From Corythucha ciliata (Eukaryota; Arthropoda; Insecta; Hemiptera; Tingidae): a stretch of DNA of 64,000 bases. Below, in pieces: positions 1 to 12,321 of this stretch. Every line of letters begins with the position of its first letter. The stretch's first letter is position 1. The stretch covers positions 43,145,189 to 43,209,188 of the forward strand of contig CM075938.1 of NCBI GenBank assembly GCA_038030265.1, in the 5' to 3' direction. The position numbers and the translations under genes are program-made. Below the pieces are notes generated by a model, which worked only from the letters and a program-made list of their open reading frames with translations, was not told the DNA's origin and ran no database searches.

Positions 1-3000
1 GGATTTTCGGTTGGGTGTGTATAGAGTGGGGGCACAGGGGGAAAATGATGAGGGCCCTTTTCGAAAAATAAAAATAAAATAATGACTATATTGATTCCAT
101 TTGGTGATTGCTTTTCCAAAAGCATTGACAAGGGTATACCTTTTTAATAGACAGGTATATGAGCAAGTCTGAAACATTTTCATCTTCATTAGCGCTGATT
201 GATGCTCACCGATTCAATATTCCTTTTTGAGTGTGATGATATGGGAAGCGAGGGGGAGATTCATACTCTCAAAAGTAATAACTGGAATAGACGAGCTTCA
301 TTAACTTTGATTATAGAACTCAACACTAAAGGGAGAGACGTGATGATTAGACGAAGTGATGAAAAAAGAAAAAAAAGAGGTTCTCAACCTCTAGTAATGA
401 GATAATACGACTCTGGGAGTTGTAACAGATGCTGCACAAGTGGAATGACATGCATAATTCCCCCTGTCACCCCTTTTTTTCTCTCCCATCATGTTTTCTT
501 GTAACCCTAGGTGAATTATAGGAAAGTTTACGAACATTCAAAGCCTCCCACCCCTTCAAAGCTTCTGGATAGCTGTGAGGAGCGTAATTGTCAATAGCAC
601 CGAATATTATAGAAGGGTTTGACTTGAAAAGGAAAAACGAGTCAAACCCACACGTTCAAAAAATGCAGGACGGCAATTGACAGGTAATTGACAGTAAACT
701 GACAGTACAGAGCCACAGAACTCACAAAACTGTCTTTTTAGCTTTTTCATTCTTTTTCCTTCAAATTCCCACTGTGTCCAACAGAGGGGCAAAATATTCT
801 TGCAAGTTTGAAAAACAAAAAAACAAAAACAAAAAAACAAACCAAAACAAAAAACAAAACTACTCGGACTTTTGAGGAAAAAATAAGAAAATGCCATCAG
901 AATATGAACAAGTGTCTCTCTGGATTCCAATTATATTTTGCCCTACACATGGAATAAAAGCTTCCCTATCGAGTGTGCGTGTGGTCGATTTCAAGCTGAG
1001 ATATATTTCACGGAAGATTTTCGCTTTGTCTCGAGTTAATCCTGGTATATTTTGCAACTTCTCTCTCCCCTTTCCATTTTTCTCTCGGAGTCTAGCCTAA
1101 TTAATCACTTATCCTCTTTATACTCTTCTCCTTTCGTGGTTGTCGTCCAACGCTTTATATTTATTTTTGGACGATAAACTAAAAGTAGGGGGGAGGGGTA
1201 AAAGGTTATAAAGTTTCACCTTATAGCGCATCCCATCAAGCTTGTATACAATCTATGGAAAAAATAGTTACAGTAATAATATTGAACGAGTGCCACAATC
1301 TGTTGAAATGTGAAGGCTATAGAATCATACTCATTTGCCTAATGCATAAACCCTTTGTCCATGACACTTTGGGTTCACGACATTTCATGCGCCTTTTTGC
1401 GTTGTTTATGATATTTCAACATGGGGTTTATATGTTAGCCATCAGTTTGCTGGTATTTTTAACATTTTTGTTTCCGCGGTCATGAGGAAGAGGTCAAAGG
1501 GGAGAAGACAACCCATACAGCGTAATTACATTGATTGTATTTTAAAGAGGGTGGCCGTTGATACCAGACTATATTAATAGCTTTTGATTTGAAGTTCAAG
1601 AAGAAGTACAACATTGTTTTATTGATCGAAGGTCTTGAAAGCTTGCCCTTTTCACCGGCAAGCTGCTCCCAATCTTTTATCCTCTGGCTTTGCTTAATTG
1701 AGGCTAATAGTCGAGAGTAAGAGTCAGTACTGTGGAAACCTGAAGCTTTTTCCGTATAAAATTCCCTAACGGGGGTAAAAATCCCTTCGCCTCTTAAATG
1801 TAAGTTGAGAAGTTCCATATCCAGAAAAAAGGGGGAGATATAAATCTAGTGGTAAAAATGGGGAAGAGGGATTCCCACAAGGACTCATTACTTACATGTA
1901 ATTAATGACTTGAAAAGGGATTACCGACATCATCTTTGAACCCATGTGTTTGTAGAGCGTCATCGACTTAATTTTTTCTATAACTCCTCTCTTCCTTAGC
2001 GCAGCAGCTCTTTGAAACTAGTGACTGGAGCCGTCACTCCGCCCATAGTGAGGCAATAAGCGCGCGACTCACGTCTTCCGTGGCAACAAAAATGGAAGTA
2101 AGAGCAGAGGGTGTTCACATGGCTCTCTGATTTTTTTTTTTTTTGGTCAAATTTATTATTATTGGTTTGTAAATTGTCGGTAAATATTTATTCGACAAAG
2201 AAAACTAGCACCTAAACTTTGAATGAGACAACATAAATTGACCCTGACGTGACTACGCGGGAAGTCTTGAAGTTTTGTGAAGACCTGCACGAGACGAAAT
2301 AACACGGTTCAATCAACACACACAAACCACCCCCCTCGGTCCACCAAAAGGGTGATGAGGGGAAAATTTTAACTTTTGGTTCACTGAATTACACGGACTG
2401 AGCAGAGAGCGGGGTGGGTGTTGATTGTCGCCCAGGGGAGAAGTCATCCAGGAGTTGACATTGCGGACTTTTCTTCTCTGCGAGAGAGAAGGAAACAAAA
2501 CTAAACGTGTTTAGAATTTTGATCTGGATCGTGTATAGAGTTTACCTTTCAGGATTTTACGTGTGGCACGAGAGAATGAACGTTTTCCCTTAGACTTGTG
2601 ATGGAAAACCCTCTGACATGATTGAAACACTGGCAGCTACAGAATTGATGCTCATCGTCAGCAAATAACGTAAAAAAAAACCCTTTCAATTGGATTCCTT
2701 TCAGCAGCCTTCAAGACGAATTGATTTCTCTATACCAATGAACTCAGAGTCAAAACATACCTTTAGACTGTCTCATGGAAACTAAATACACCACGCATTT
2801 TCTCCTCTCCGTTCAAATGTACACAATAGAAGAGACAAGAGGTGGCATCGTGAAGCAGGAGGGGGAAGAGAAGGAACGAAGAAGCATTCCCGGAAACCCT
2901 TGAAAAGTCTTCCTTGCCTTTTCTTAACGGGTAAAATAGCCATAGAAGAACAAAAGTGGTGTTGAGGGGGGGGGGATGACCCACCAAAAATTCGTAGCTC

Positions 3001-4053
3001 GAAAAAAGTCGTTCAGTGTAGACGACTCAAGTTACGTGGTTTACTATAGTGCAAAAAAGCGTGGCAATTCCTGGATTCTGAACAGCTCATCTCATTTGCA
3101 AATTCATTGGTCCATAACGTAACTACCTATATGAATTGTGAGTGAGTATATGATGTATATATAGATGGTGAGGAAGGGGTGAATTAAGCGAAAAAATGCG
3201 TTTCAACGCGAATATCGTAAGTTTCATGATGCTTTCTTTACGGTATATAACGCGAATTCAGTATCTTTATAATTTGATATCTTATATTATTTTTTGAGGA
3301 TTGAATTCAATAATAACAAGCGCAGATGACCGGGGCGTGTGTTTTCGACACAAAGTCGGGCGTTCGTGTGGCCATAACTAAAAAATGATCACAATAATTC
3401 GTTCATGGGCATTTTTTTTTATTCGTATGTGTAATTTGCGATTGTACTGGCTCTTTTTAGAAAATAACCGAAAGCTTTGGAGAAAGATGGGAATCATTTC
3501 GCAAAAATAAAGAGAAATACAGATAAGACAATGTACCACTCCAACACATATAAATGGGTATAGTCTCCCGGCTGAAGGATTATCTGGCGTTGATTCAGCA
3601 CCCTTCTACGATAAACAACTGCGTGTATGATGTGGACTAGAGGAATGAGTGATAGCATTCCAGGAAAAAAAGAAGGCATAGAGTAACGGAAGGAGTACAA
3701 CAAACAAGAAATAAAAAATGACATCAAGGGCATCTCAGGATCTTGCGGCGGTAATGGGTGGGAGGGGGACATCCAGAAAGAAATATTAATCCCATGTTTC
3801 ACGTCCATGTCCACGTCCAGCGTTCAGGATGAGAATGATATAAATTTTATAAAGTAACGAAATTTAAAAGAAAGAATATTTTACTTTCTGATAGAAGAAA
3901 TGAAAAAAAAAAAAAAAAACATTTAAAAATAAAGACACAAATAAAGATATGCATGATGGTCAGTGCAGACCTTGGAACTTTTGAACCCCCGCCATGAAGT
4001 CACCGTTCAGAATACGCCACGATTAAAAGTTTTCTCCATTTCAATGGCGAATT

Positions 4054-4056
<3 letters not shown>
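1..4056. other. Non-coding stretch, no gene seen
   Basis: Only short open frames occur and none resembles a known family or carries convincing splice-flanked coding. The sequence is AT-rich with homopolymer runs, including an A/C-rich tract near 815-860. It may be intron of the minus-strand Roundabout gene whose exon lies at 12025-12321, since downstream exons of that gene would lie at lower coordinates. That is inference, because no second Ig exon was recognised here. Confidence 0.5.

Positions 4057-4089
<33 letters not shown>
4057..4089. repeat. Poly-T tract (33 T)
   Basis: An uninterrupted run of 33 T sits at the left edge of the decayed 32-bp repeat array. It could be a poly-A tail of a minus-strand retroelement or a simple homopolymer expansion. 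No retroelement body is recognisable beside it. Confidence 0.9.
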
Positions 4090-4092
<3 letters not shown>

Positions 4093-4640
4093 ACTTCAGT
4101 GTTTCTTCTCAAATTAATTGGTGAATTAAGGAGTTAGCGTTCATGACCACGAAGTTGCCTCCGCAAACCGCAGCTAACCATTTTCACAGTTTTCTGTGAA
4201 TTAGCAATTTTGTAAAACAACACCTCCATTACCATTTGTTCGTGATCCTAGCCGCAAATTAGTGTTTTGCCTCATTTTAGACGCTAATTATAGATTTTTC
4301 TCATTTCAGCCACGAATGAGAGTTTTCCCAAAATTTTTGCCGCTAATTCCTAACGCTTTTATGGAATTTGGCCGTGGAATACGGATTTTTTTTTTTAACT
4401 TTCTGGGTCGAAGTTATACCTTCAGTACCCGCGAATCGACGTTTGTCGAGTTTGAGACGCGAGATTGCCTTGAGAAGCCGAAAATGGTCGTTTCCGTATT
4501 TCTACTTTCTAGCCTCTAAATTAGCGCTTATTCTGCACTTGAGCATGCACTTGATGAAGCAGCTAAGTATTTTTCCTAATTTTAGCCGTCTTTTTCTCAT
4601 TTCTGTCCGTGAATCAGTAGCGTATACCGACATAGTGGTG
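4090..4640 (+). repeat. Degenerate ~32-bp tandem array, family A
   Basis: The words GCGAATTAGC or GCTAATT and TTTTTCTCATTTTAGCC recur roughly every 30-35 bp with many substitutions and small indels. No unit is identical to another, so the array is old. The same family recurs in the opposite orientation at 5055-5800 and forward at 19545-19868, 22030-22960 and 55600-55720. Open frames crossing it are by-products of the repeat. Confidence 0.7.
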
Positions 4641-5054
4641 AGGGGATGGACCTCCCCGGTCACCCCTACATAAGGGGTTCTAATGATCGTGGTTCCGAAG
4701 CTTTCAAATATTTATGGTTCGTGAATGAGTATAGGTGTGTGAAAACGAGTACTGTTATGCGGTTGGACCACGATTTGGATCCTTTCGGTGATTTTCAGTC
4801 CATCGGGTCGGGTCGGGGTCAGGTCGGAATGAAACGTTAATTGCGGGTGATCAGCAAGGAGTGTTGCTGAACATTCGATTTAGCCCACAAAAGCGAGTTT
4901 CTGAAGGCTCAAATCGAAATAAATCGTGACTTCTGGGGGAAACTTCGTGGCTAAAAAGAAAAAATACACTGATCCCAGTTTTTTCAGGTCCTTATAAGCG
5001 GATAAAGATGAGATGACGCACTAATACATGTTGTTCTTAAAGCAAGCACACAGC
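4641..5054. other. Spacer between two opposed family-A arrays
   Basis: No coding signal is visible. Near 4775-4835 it contains a GGTCGGGTCGGGGTC-like stretch next to a TTTTCAGTCC word. A loosely similar stretch follows the family-A array near 23030-23090, which hints that array and tail belong to one larger element. Confidence 0.4.
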
Positions 5055-5800
5055 GAAAATTGAGGAAAAAGCGATAATATTCGTGGCTAAAATTCACGTT
5101 GTACAGATATGCCACATTATGGAAAAAACAAAGAAAAAACGATAATTTGATGGTTTTTGGTAAAATTGATACGTGCCCCGGTTATTGATTTTTGCAGGTG
5201 CGAAAAAAGTACAAAACAAAGCAAGATTATAAAAAGAGCAAAAGGAGTCAAGCAAGAGTATTGATTGAAGGCTATAGAAATGAGAAAAAAATCGCGGTTA
5301 AAATTGAAAAACATAAAACAAACAAACAAACACTAATTCGAGGCTAAAAATGAGAAAAAATCGCAAATTCGCTAATGAAATTGGCAAAAAGCAATTTCAG
5401 GCCTAAATATGAGAAAAATCGCTAATCCTTAGCAAAATGTAAAAACAGTTTGATACGGTGCAAAAATAGCACATACACCGCCAATTTGCTGCTAATATTG
5501 AGAAAACTCACTAATTAGCGCAGCTAATATCAAGATAAACGCTAATTTGCGGCTCAAAGTAAAAATAAGTGCTAATTTGCTGCTGAAAAGGTAGAAATCA
5601 CTAATTTGCTGAGACAATTTTGGAATAAAACACCAATTCGTGGCGGCAAAATTCTAGAAAAATCGCTGTCATGGGATAAACAAGCTACTTCGCCGCAAAA
5701 ATTAAGAGAAAGTTTTAATTTGCGGTTACAAATAAAATGGAAGAAAATCATGAATTCACGGCTAAAACGGGGAAAAATCAATGTTATGCTGTAATTTATA
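5055..5800 (-). repeat. Degenerate ~32-bp tandem array, family A, inverted copy
   Basis: The recurrent words here are the reverse complement of those at 4090-4640 (GCTAATTTGCGGCTAAAA and GAGAAAAATCGC), again every 30-35 bp with heavy divergence. The two arrays therefore face each other around a spacer of about 0.4 kb and form a very imperfect large inverted repeat. Confidence 0.7.
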
Positions 5801-5838
5801 CACCAATCGTGGCATCCGAAGGCAACTTCGGGGTTAAA

Positions 5839-5976
5839 ACAAGGAGCGTTTGAACAGGAGTATAGGTTATTTGATAGCCAACCCCAACTATCTGCTGCTG
5901 TGTATTAGTTCTCTGTGCGCCCTGGCTTTTGCAGATCTCTAATTCTATACTATAGACAATCCCAACGCTCCTTTTT
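5839..5976. mobile_element. Possible small inverted-repeat element
   Basis: The left end reads AAGGAGCGTTTG and the right end CAACGCTCCTT, with further partial pairing inward (AGTATAGG and ATACTATAG). It is about 140 bp long with no coding content. The terminal repeat is short, so this is only a tentative MITE. Confidence 0.35.
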
Positions 5977-8900
5977 AACTAATTCATTTTGAATTTTATA
6001 GTTTTGAAATATTCATAAATCAAATAGGTACGCTTTTTAATTGATTTTTCCTCGTCCACCTTCCCTCGCGCCGAGAATACGGTGGCGCCCCCGGGTGGTC
6101 GCCCGGCTAGCCCCCCCCCCCTTAAATCTGGCATTGATGGTGGTTGAGTTACGTTGACCAGGGCAAATCAATGAGCTATAAGGAATTGCAAATTTCCGCA
6201 CAGTTTCACCGTCATAATCCTCGCCTTATATTGAATTTAAAGGAGTGGGTCCTTTTCATGATTGCTGGAGGGAGGAGGGAGGAAACTGAGAGTTTTGCCA
6301 TTTCGGACATAATAGATTCTTCGGAGTATAGAAGGTTTTGTTATCTTCATTGTTCCTCGCAATAAACTTTCAAAATATCCAAATTTATTAGCCCACGGCT
6401 TGCCGCTGTCTTTGAAGACACCCCCTTTCTAACGGCGAGCACACCCTTAAAAGGATGAGAGCCAAGGGTAGGAATGAACATGGACCAGAAGTTTCAATTC
6501 CGCTCTGAAGAATTTATGTGCAGTTAAAGGGAAAAGGCGTCTTCGTCCTTCCGCTTTTCCTTCCCTTTATTAAAGAAGGGTGAATGCCTAATGTCGATCT
6601 CAGCCCAGGGAGAAGTCTTTTTCTCTTTCGGATTACCTTCTCTCTTCAAGATAACACAGCCACTTTCCGGCTGGCACCCACCCCTAAAGTGGATTAAAAA
6701 CTGCACACAATGCGCACCTTCCCCCACCCCCTTTTCCACCGGAGCCACGAACATCAGTTCAACCGCACAAAGAATTGCTGGATACTTCCTGGTTATATTT
6801 TTTAATCTTCTCTTATGAGAGAGTTTTTAAACAAAACATCTTTCGAGAAACCCATGAAGGTTTTTTCTTTGTTCTGAAAAAAGAAAGAAAGGAAAACGTA
6901 TTCCCTACCGCTTGTGTAACCGAGTAATGAATTGGTTGCCTATCCCGCCCACTTCTCTCTTTACTTAACTACAACTTTTTCTTCCCTTTTTTCCGCCGAA
7001 GGGAAATTGAATTATAAATCTTTTCGCCTGCAGGTGAAAACCTTATTTTTCTTCCTGCCTTCTGTTTATCTCGAGCATTGTTTATGTTGCAAGTAATTAC
7101 AGTTTCAAAGTATTCTTTACATTAGTTTGGAGGTTACGATATATTAGCAGTTTTCGAAACCGGCAAGAAGAGTAAGAAAATTATTAGAAAAATGGTTGAC
7201 GGTTGGTAGGGGGGAAAAATAATGATTTCCAGAAGGAAAATGTCGTCGGATGATCCCTCGACTTCTTAGCACGGCTTTCCCCTAACCTTCGTCCTCTTTT
7301 ATTGCCCACGCCTATATACGTTCTTACCATAAAATATGCAAGCATCAAAGGCCCTTCGGCTAGCATGCTTTTTATTCTCTTCACGGCGTCTTTTTATGCC
7401 CCCCTCCCCACCTATCCCTGACAACCAATATTCTTTTTTCATCCCCCACTCTTAGGAGGGTCACTGAACATAATAAATTTCTTATAACTTTTCGAGGATA
7501 TTCTAAAAGCTCAGTCAATCATTAAATTGTTTGAAGAAATTGCGACAAATAATGACACAGCTTTTTCCACTGCCATCGTCGTTTAGAGTGCACGTCCATT
7601 AAGAGGTAAAAGGATTTTTGTCAGGAGGTTTGTGATCCGTACGATCAGGTATCACTGCATCGATCCTCCTCTCTCTTCGTCCAATCAGATCACATCCCTA
7701 TTTCACGAGTTTTACTCGGGAGATTTCCCATTTTGTGAGGGGTGATGAGAAGGAGGGGGTGGGGTCATCCCTTTTCACTCCTATCTGAACCTATTTCCCT
7801 CGGACACACCATTAGTTCAAAAAAAGGGTGAGGGGAGATTCAAACGATGGATGGGATGTGTGGCTGAAAGGATCAACAATCCTCTTATTCTTGTCACTCT
7901 TCTCCCCCGTTGCCTTTTATTTTATTATTATTCTTTTTTTTTTTTTGTATATTTATTATAAGGAAAACCGCCTGGGAATACTTTTATAAGGAAATACATT
8001 TTGAGGATAATTTTTAATTATTTTTAATACAACTAAACGGCAGCATCTGACCCAAAACAATATCCCCTATGTCTATTCAGGAAATCAACCCCGCCCCGTC
8101 CTCCGGAAATATAGTCTCACAGCGACTCTCCACTCTTCTCTCACCCTTGGCCTGTCCTTTACGGAAAATGTGGTTTAACAACACTTGAGGGTTCACTCTC
8201 CACCTGCACAGAACCATATTGCAGGAAAGGCCATTCCCTCAGCAGTTTTCGTATCATTCACCCACCCCTTTCCTTCAAAAACCATAGGAGCCCCCTTCTG
8301 TCTCCGTTTAATTTCCCACCGGATTCCACGGGGCGTATAATAAGCAGTATACTGTAAACTTCTTGAACCCATCGTTAGAACAAGTTTATTAGAGAGAAAA
8401 CCATTTAGCAATGTCGAGAGGATTGAAGGCGAGGAACTAGCTGTTGAGCCAAAAACGTGAAGAAGGAAAAATTTAATAATACAACTCTTTATTTGGGGAG
8501 ATAAACTCGCTTTAAGAAGAATGAACTCAAACATTTCTCCCCTTCTGTATACGGAATTGATTTGTCTAACCCCTTCTCGACCAGTACTCTATTTAATTAG
8601 TGTGTTGCTCGACTTTTCTGGACATCTTTGGCCAGGGGAAAGATTATCAAGGTTTTATTTTCGGCCCAAAATCCACGACACCATCAGAGTTTCGAGTAAG
8701 CAAAACGTGTTTTACGAATACCATTTAAATTACGAGGGACGTCAGGAGAACGAAAGCATATAAAAACGGAGAAAAAAGCGACCCATGTCTTACAATTTAC
8801 AATTTATTCCACTCCCCACCGCCATTCTTCTGTCTGGCTCAATATCATCGTCCACCCACTGAAACTGTAGTAAATTATCTTCAAAATTAGACGAGAGGGA

Positions 8901-9834
8901 AAACAAATGTTTGCTGGCGAGACGCCGCAAGGCATCCACAACACTACGATAGTTTTTTTTTTACCCCAGGCGTCCATGAGTTGTTTTTTGAAGTATCCAA
9001 TAAGTCTCGATGTAATGACCTGTCGACGCGCGCTAAAGAATCGTAAAGAACGAGAATACGACTCCTGTTTTCTACCTCCTCTTCTCACCGTCCCCACCAT
9101 ATCAACTATTCAAGACAGATGGCGTGAAATAAATATCTATAACAACTTTAGTGATGGTGATTCACAAGTCTGTTTAAACTGTGTGGAAGTTGTAGTACCT
9201 TTAGCCTTCTCTTCCAACCCGCATAACCCTTAAGAGCGGTCTGGTGGAGTCGGCGGCTCGTCTGCCTATGAGATTTATGTTGTTCTATACTGGGGCGATG
9301 TGTGTGTCTGTGCAACACTACTAGAGGTGAGCTATAAATTGTGGCAAATTGTATTTTATTACTAGTTCTTTGGAGGTAAATTAGTGTTCATTAAAAATAA
9401 GCGAAAGTGCCGATGGCTTATGGTTGCAAGGGGGTGCTTGGTGCTTAGACTATGGGGAACAGAATTATGAGAATAGTCTGGAGAGCTAAAAATGATTATA
9501 CTCAGAATTATCGTCTGCTTGTGTATCAGGTACACCGTGCTAAATTTTTTTATGAAATAGTTCAATGCGGATTGGAGTTCTATTCAGAAGAGCTGAAAGA
9601 CTCCCGTTTGATGTCATGTTATTTAGGGAGGGGTAAACTTCGTTTATGAATTTTCAGAGCCATTAACCATTGAGCCATTGAGTTTTCAGAGCGTTTATGA
9701 ATTCAGAGCCATTAACTAGCCCCCTCGGGGCCCATATAAGTGAGAACTATCGCAGGGCCTCCTAACGGCTGTATATTCAATACGTATATGTATAGTATAC
9801 TTATACATATACACACATAGGGGCATAGCCAGCT
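5977..9834. other. Non-coding stretch, no gene seen
   Basis: Open frames of up to 113 codons occur but have no recognisable domain. The sequence holds homopolymer runs (C run near 6111-6121, T run near 7935-7947) and no clear tandem or inverted repeats longer than about 20 bp that I could find. Confidence 0.45.
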
Positions 9835-9911
9835 TCACTGGATAAGATGTCAGATTGTGGCCTATACTGCAGGCACTCGAGGATGAATCCCGATAAGAGA
9901 ACTGGAAGTTC
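9835..9911 (+). mobile_element. Decayed tRNA-like SINE head (tentative)
   Basis: The stretch resembles a tRNA body: a D-arm-like segment TAGCCAGCTTCACTGGATAA, an anticodon-loop region, and a degraded B-box GGATGAATCCC (a canonical one is GGTTCGAATCC). The A-box is not canonical and the acceptor stem does not pair well. A functional tRNA is therefore unlikely, and an old tRNA-derived SINE head is the best guess. Confidence 0.3.
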
Positions 9912-10126
9912 ATCAACTCAGGATGTGGATAATCATCATCAATTCATTACCAGAAACTGGGTTCTGCCCAGAATCCGTCACCCGTCAAAAATTGGCATTC
10001 ATGCTGGGAAACTGTCGTTGTAGCCTTTCCTATTCCGAATTTTCTGTTCAAAAGCCTACAATTATTGTCCCAGAAAGTAGTACTTTGGGTGCTAAACTTT
10101 ATGTGTATCCTCAATACCAGGCCCAC

Positions 10127-10408
10127 GCGCGCCTCGATGGTGTAATGGATACAACGCTCGCTTCGCAACTCAGCGGGCCTGGGTTCGAATCCAGCCATTG
10201 CCCAGTACACTATGGGCTGTGACACGGCACACTCGGCTTCGTGTGGGCGTTCCCGGCGGTGTGCGTTCAACAAACCGCGCACCGACCAAAACGCCCGCGT
10301 AGTACGGGTGTGGAAGTGCACAGTTAGATCTGGGTATGGCATAGAAGCCCAATGGAGGCTTAGGCGCCTGCCGGGTTCAAAGCCTTGCGCCCCCCCCTCC
10401 AAAAAAAA
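10127..10408 (+). mobile_element. tRNA-derived SINE with poly-A tail
   Basis: The 5' part has an A-box matching TRGYNNARNNG (TGGTGTAATGG, 10138-10148) and a perfect B-box (GGTTCGAATCC, 10182-10192) at normal tRNA spacing, so it carries an internal RNA polymerase III promoter. A GC-rich, non-tRNA body of about 200 bp follows. The element ends in a C-rich run and eight A (10401-10408). No clear target-site duplication was found. The length of about 280 bp is usual for tRNA-derived SINEs. It would depend on a LINE in trans. The good promoter boxes suggest it is not very old. Confidence 0.75.
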
Positions 10409-11440
10409 GGGCCGACGAAAATGTTTTAGTGGAACCCTCGAAACAGGTTTTTTTATCGCGTGGAACCAACGAAAATTCTTCTTTAATGAGTCTGGCCGGT
10501 GAAACTGTGTTTTTTAGTATGAAAAATCCATGAAAATAGATTTTGAATGAAATTGGTTTTTCACAGCGACACAAAAATCCACGAAATTTATTCATAGGTG
10601 AGCAACACCAGCGAAAATTGTTGTTTTCTTTTTTATAGAGCCATGAATCGCAAAATTGTTAATTCGTGAGCAAGACCCGCGAAAATGGGTTTTTGGAAAG
10701 ACAAATTCGCGAAATTGGGTTATTATAGAGCTAGACCCGTAAAAATGGAATGTTTGCGTCAAACTTGTGCCAAGTTGGAGATTTAATAGAGGCAGGCCCC
10801 GGAAATCTGTGAAATTGTTTTTTAAGGAGCAAGGCCTCGCAAAGATTGATTTTTGGCAAGAAAAGTCCGCAAAATTCAGTTTTCAGTCATTCAGACTCGC
10901 GAACATTTTTGTTTGTAAGCCTTACCAGCAATTATTGGTTTTCGCCGAAAATAAATCCGCGAAATGTGATTTTCGGTGAGCAAGATCCACGAAATTGGTT
11001 TTTAGAGAGAAAGACCCGTGAACGTTTTGTTCAGTGAGCCATCCCGCAAAGTTCGAGCAGTTTATTAGTGAGCAAACTCTGAGAAATTGGTTTTTCAGCG
11101 AGCCAAAACCCACGAAGTCGTATTTTCAGTGAACCTGCGGGAAAATCTTTGGCCCACAAAAACCGCGAAACAGCCATTCTAGTGACCTGAATTCCCGAAA
11201 ACTGTTTTTTATAGGTGTATGAAATTTGCTTTTCATTTAGGGAGACCCACAAAAATGTTTTTAAAGCCCACGCTTTAACGATTCAAACCCACGCGTAGCG
11301 TAACCCATGAACATGTTATGTCCTCCGTGAATAGTTTTTTTTTAGCGCCCAAAAATCTGCATTATTGAGTTTCAAGGGAGATAAATCCGAGAAAATGGTT
11401 TTTGGGTGAGCCGGACCCAATTTTTTTTTTTTTTTTTTTA
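10409..11440 (+). repeat. Degenerate ~33-bp tandem array, family B
   Basis: A unit resembling GACCCGCGAAAATGGTTTTT followed by an AGTGAGCAA-like stretch recurs about thirty times with heavy divergence, ending near a T run at 11421-11439. It directly follows the SINE tail. The core word CGCGAA is shared with the family-A and family-C arrays, so the three may have a common origin. No coding sequence is supported. Confidence 0.65.
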
Positions 11441-12024
11441 AGCTAGCAAAAGCCGGATATAATTCATAGTTTTCCTCCAGTTATGGTAATGGTGGAAGGG
11501 ATAGAACAGGATGGAGTGCGAGGACTCAGGGTCAAGTGAAACCCACATCAGATCGCCTCACGTCTTACGTCACCCTCACATGGTAAGATATCCTGTACCT
11601 CCGTACCATAACAAGCGCAAGCGCCACACTCAACGAGTGAGGTGGTGGTCAGGAGGAAAAGGTGAGGAAGAAAGTTTCCTCTCTTAGGCTCTTATTTTGT
11701 GTACTATCGTCCTTCGTCGACAGAGTTCATGCGTGTCACAAGACCGCTAGGGAAGAAAAGAGGCGCGTCAAAAGTTGAAACTCCTTACTGACTAATGATG
11801 AAACTACAATGTTTTGAAATTTGAAAAAAGTGCTTTATTTTTCCTGGGATTTCCTGATGAGGCGGTGCCTCACTTGCCTCACCTTGAGAGCCGCCCCTGG
11901 CATGTGAAAGTCCTGTTTCGTCCCGAATTTTTGGTAATCAAAATACCGTACCGCGTTAGATAATGCGAGAGTACGATTTTAATTGTCCTCCCCTCGTTGT
12001 TGGAAAAAATAACAAACGACTCAC
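11441..12024. other. Probable intron 3' of the Roundabout exon
   Basis: The sequence after the donor site of the minus-strand exon shows no further coding. A short stretch near 11855-11900 (GAGGCGGTGCCTCACTTGCC) resembles decayed transposon ends, but no element boundaries are clear. Confidence 0.45.
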
Positions 12025-12321
12025 CTGCAACGTCGAGGGTCGCATTTCGACTTCGTGCCGATCCCACTGAATTACTTGCGACGCACCAGTATATCCCGGC
12101 GTCATTTTCCTTACGACCGTTCGACACTCGGAGGAAGAAGAGTGAGCCCGATGGGAGAAGAACACGGTGTGGATCGGGCGTGACAGGCTCGCCGTCTTTG
12201 TACCACGTTACCGCCGGTTCAGGAATGCCTTCGGCTTTGCAGTAAAGAGTGGCAGGATCATGACGTGGAACCATCAGATCAGTTGGATGCTCGGTGATTC
12301 GAGGACTCCGATATTGTAAGC
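12025..12321 (-). CDS. robo: Roundabout (Robo2/3-like) exon encoding the first Ig domain
   Basis: Internal exon of an axon-guidance receptor; Robo proteins bind Slit through their N-terminal Ig domains at the growth-cone membrane. On the minus strand it is bounded by an acceptor (TTCTTCCCCATAG) and a donor (G|GTGAGT). It is 297 bp, starting with two bases of a split codon and ending with one, so it is a phase 1-1 exon. The 98-codon product contains [16 protein letters not shown] (first Ig cysteine), the tryptophan of [30 protein letters not shown] (second Ig cysteine) and SARSRNATL, in the order and spacing of insect Robo Ig1. The SARSRNATL ending resembles Robo2/3 (lea) more than Robo1; this is from memory of the family and needs alignment. 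The signal-peptide exon should lie at higher coordinates and Ig2 at lower ones. Neither was recognised here, so flanking introns are probably long. Reading past the donor gives unrelated sequence and a stop. Confidence 0.93.

Noticed and set aside
9947..10402. 151-codon minus-strand frame and overlapping 96- and 99-codon plus-strand frames
   Set aside because: They overlap the GC-rich body of the tRNA-derived SINE, which leaves open frames in several phases by chance.
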